From Moringa oleifera (Eukaryota > Streptophyta > Magnoliopsida > Brassicales > Moringaceae): DNA of 64,000 nucleotides. The stretch spans positions 4,380,501 through 4,444,500 of the forward strand of contig JAJFZO010000896.1 in NCBI GenBank assembly GCA_021397835.1, given 5' to 3'. The notes under the pieces were generated by a model. It was given only the letters and a program-made list of their open reading frames with translations, was not told where the DNA came from and did no database searches. The position numbers and the translations under genes were made by a program. Shown piece by piece: positions 61,301 through 64,000 of this stretch (positions are counted from its first letter, which is position 1; each line of letters opens with the position of its first letter).

Positions 61301-64000
61301 TGACTACTGTTTGGTAGACATTGGCACTGTTTGAGGCCAATGCTACACTAGAGAAGTTCAACAATGATGACCTAATGATAGTCGCACAAGTTAGAAGAGC
61401 CCTATGATAATTATTGGGCAGTCGTTAATGCTGGCAAACATCTATATAAGGTTCCCCCAATGATGGCTAAAGGGCATTGTAAGCAAAACCCAAAGCAAGG
61501 GCAAGCACTTAAGGAGCCTAACAATGGCTTAGCAATTGTAGTGGGTATTAGGAGAGCCCAACGACTATTATAAGGCAGTTATTAGTACTGGCAAACGCTA
61601 GTGCCAGCCTTGTGGGAGCTAAGGACTGCCCCATGATAGTCACTAGCATTATGAAAGCCCAACGATTACTGCTGGGCACTCGCTGGCGTTGTTTAAGGCT
61701 AGTGGAGCATTAGGGGAGCTTGGCAATGACTCAATGGCCCTCGCTAGCATTGGCAGATATTTGAACTAGGTTCCCTCAACAATAGCCCAGCTATAGTTGC
61801 TAGCATCAATAGATGTAATGACAAGCACTAGCGGAGCGAAAACAACAGCCTAGCAGTAGTTGTTGTTGTTAGAAAGGCCCATCGACTACAACAGAAAAGT
61901 CACTAGTGTTGGTTGATGCTAGTGTCACTTTTGGACCTTTAACGACTGCCCAGCTTTTATTGCGAAGAAGTTACTGGTATTGATAAATGCTACTGCTAAC
62001 ACTAAGTGAGCCTGTAACATTTCCATGACAGTCGCTGGCATTGCAGAACCCAACAATGTCTCCATGATGGTCTTTCTGGTAGTCGCTATTTAAGGTCAGT
62101 GTTGGCGATAGGGGAACTCAACAACCATCTTGTGGCCGTCGCTCATACTGGTAGACATTTGCACTGGGTTCCCCCAACGATGGCCCAATGGTTGTCGTTG
62201 GCACATGTAGATGCGAGAATAAGCACTGAAGGAGCCCAACAATGGCCTTGCAGTTGTAGTTAGCATTGGGAAAGGCCAATGACTATTATGGGGAAGTCAC
62301 AAGTAAGGTTAGGCATTACACCAACTTTTGGGGAACTTAATGATTACCCAACTATTACTGCATGGCAGTTGCTTATGTCAGTAGGAGCTAGCACCAGTAC
62401 TAGGAGAGCTTAACGATGACCTAGTGGCACTCATTGATGTTAGCAAACATCAGCATTATGTTCCCCCAATGATGGCCTAGTGAACGTCGTTAGCACAGAT
62501 AGGCGCGAGGGCAAGCATTGGGAGAGCTCAATGGTTGCAAGAAAGCCACTGGTGCTGGTAAATGCTAAAGTTAGCTTTAAAGGAGCCCAACGACTACCTT
62601 AGTATTATTGTAAGGCAGTTACTCATGTTGGCAAATGCCAATGCTAGCATGAAGGGAACCCAAGGACTGCCCTATTATTATTATAGGGCATTTGTTGGTG
62701 TTGATAGACACTAGTCTTAGCGACGGGGGAGCTTAGCGATGATCTCTCGATAATCGTCGATATTGGGTAAGTGCGATGACTAGACAGTTATATAAGCCAG
62801 TGCCAACAATAGGAGAGCTCAACGACGACCCAGCGATGGTCGTTGGTGCTAGTAAACATGTACATTGGGTTCCTCAAGCGATGGCCCAACGATAATCGCT
62901 GACGTCAGTAGACACAAGGGTAAGTACTAAAGGAGCCCAACGATGGCTTACATGTAAGAGTCTAATGACTACTATCAAGAAGTCACTAGTGTTGGCAAAC
63001 ACCAACTTTGGAGGAAACCAATGATCGTTCAATTAAAGAAATGGGGTAGTTGCTAGTGTTGGCAAATGCTAACACCAGTACCACAGTAGCCTAGGGACTG
63101 CCTAGGTAATGTCACGAAGTAGTTGCTGGTATCGGTAAACACTAATGCTAGCTTTGAGGGAGCCTAGTGATAACCTTATAATAGTCGCTATTGCTCGAAG
63201 ACCATAACAATTGCAACTGGGCAGTCATCGATGCTAGTAGCTTTGGCAAACCCAAGGACTGCCCATTAATCACTGTAGGGAGTTACTAGTGTCAATAAAA
63301 GCAAGTACTAGCACCAGGGGAGCCCAATGATGTCCCCATAATAGTCACTGGCGTTAGAGAGTGTAATGACTGTGCATGGCAGTAGCTGGCATTATTTGAG
63401 GGCAGCACCAGCATTAAGGGTGTTAACAATAACCTAACAGTAGTCATTGGTGTTCACAAACATTTGCATCGAGTTTCTCCAGTGATGGGCTGGCAGTAGT
63501 CACTAGCATAAGTAGGCACGAGGGAAGCACTTATGGAGCCTAATGACAATGATGAAAAAGCCGTCGATGTTGACAGATGCTAGCACAAACTTTGAGGGAA
63601 CCTATCGACTGCCCAGCTACTATTGCAAGGGAGTTGTTAGTGTTAGCAGATGACAGTGCCAACACTAAAGGAATGCAAGGACTGCCTAGCTGTTACTATA
63701 GAATGGTCGCTCGTGTGTGTAAAAGCTAATGCTAGTACTTAGGGAGGCCAACTAATTCCCCACGATAGTCACTGGCATTGTGAGAGCTCAACAACTATTA
63801 AGGGCCAACTGTTGATGCTAGTAGAGGCCAACACCATTAATTTGGTAGTTCAGCAGCGACCTAGTGATAGTCGCTAGGTTCCCCTAGCATGGCCCAACGA
63901 ATGTCATTGGCATAGCCAAACATGATGACAAGCACTAGAGGAGCCCATGATGGCTTAGCAGTAATTGTTGGCACTATGAGAGCCCAATGACGATTCCAAG
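55361..64000 (+). repeat. Type D segment 3 of satellite family 1 (runs off the window)
   Basis: Pairs with 29159-35500 at an offset of about 26.2 kb up to about 61.6 kb. Examples are a GAGATTAGCAATGACCAAG segment near 58567 (partner near 32354), GGTGTTGGTTTACGTCGGC near 60165 (partner near 33882) and GGCAAAGGCAGACACGAGGGC near 60500 (partner near 34220). From about 61.6 kb on it continues as basic family 1 units without a clear partner, with TTTAAGG elements near 61694 and 62089. No gene or RNA gene is seen. Confidence 0.84.
55369..55446 (+). repeat. Triple 26-bp tandem repeat at the B4-to-D junction
   Basis: Three copies of a 26-bp unit ending in TAGTGCTAGCAACG (second copy ...CAATG) lie at 55369-55394, 55395-55420 and 55421-55446. 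The equivalent junctions after B2 (29170-29195) and B3 (44480-44517) have one copy, so the triplication is specific to this junction. Confidence 0.88.

Noticed and set aside
1..64000. Fungal repeat-induced point mutation (RIP) as the cause of decay
   Set aside because: RIP acts mainly at CA. Here C-to-T changes are also common at CG and at CT (CACTAG/CATTAG, GCTGG/GTTGG), so plant-type methylation decay in all contexts fits better. I cannot count contexts exactly by eye, so this is a judgement, not a measurement.

Overview
This window contains no gene that I can support. From end to end it is old, diverged tandem-repeat DNA of a large eukaryotic genome. I see no coding region with conserved protein content, no tRNA or rRNA, no recognisable transposon end or transposase/reverse-transcriptase motif, and no CRISPR array. 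Every stretch I read can be laid onto one of two satellite families. The longest open frames (151 and 166 codons) are chance frames inside the more GC-rich satellite.

Family 1 fills about three quarters of the window. Its unit is roughly 400-470 bp and is itself built from about eight related sub-repeats of 39-74 bp, each opening with a variant of GGGAGAGCCCAACGA. Family 2 has a unit of about 175-180 bp, recognisable by GCCCATGGCTTGGCTGG, a CCTTCCACCCATG segment and a GGGCAGTCTATCGAGGGA segment. It occurs as four blocks at about 12.56-15.38, 24.26-29.16, 41.03-44.47 and 51.24-55.36 kb.

Layout: 1-10837, eight to nine copies of a 1.3-kb higher-order unit of family 1 (type A); 10838-12562, type E; 12563-15383, family 2 (B1); 15384-22440, plain family 1 with one partial and one nearly full type A unit embedded; 22441-24262, type E; 24263-29158, B2; 29159-35840, type D; 35841-36890, a 524-bp dimer (type G); 36891-39835, type E; 39836-41030, truncated type D; 41031-44471, B3; 44472-47430, D; 47431-47945, G; 47946-51242, E; 51243-55360, B4; 55361-64000, D. 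The order B-D-(G)-E recurs, so the window is a nested superarray: sub-repeat, unit, 1.3-kb higher-order unit, and 10-17-kb mixed-family segments copied at offsets of about 11.1, 11.7, 15.3 and 26.2 kb.

Copies differ overwhelmingly by C/T and G/A exchanges, in CG, CAG/CTG and other C contexts alike (CCCAACGA, CCTAACGA, CCTAATGA, CTTAATGA all occur at the same position). This looks like decay of a GC-rich ancestor by deamination of heavily methylated cytosines in all contexts. It suggests plant heterochromatin, possibly pericentromeric or interstitial satellite in a large plant genome; this is an inference and the species is not recognised.

The most unusual single features are: a fold-back (inverted) templated insertion at 23.1 kb whose 41-bp arms are almost identical amid much more diverged repeats; family-to-family junctions that fall on the shared short motif AACGA; and a few very young tandem duplications inside old repeats.
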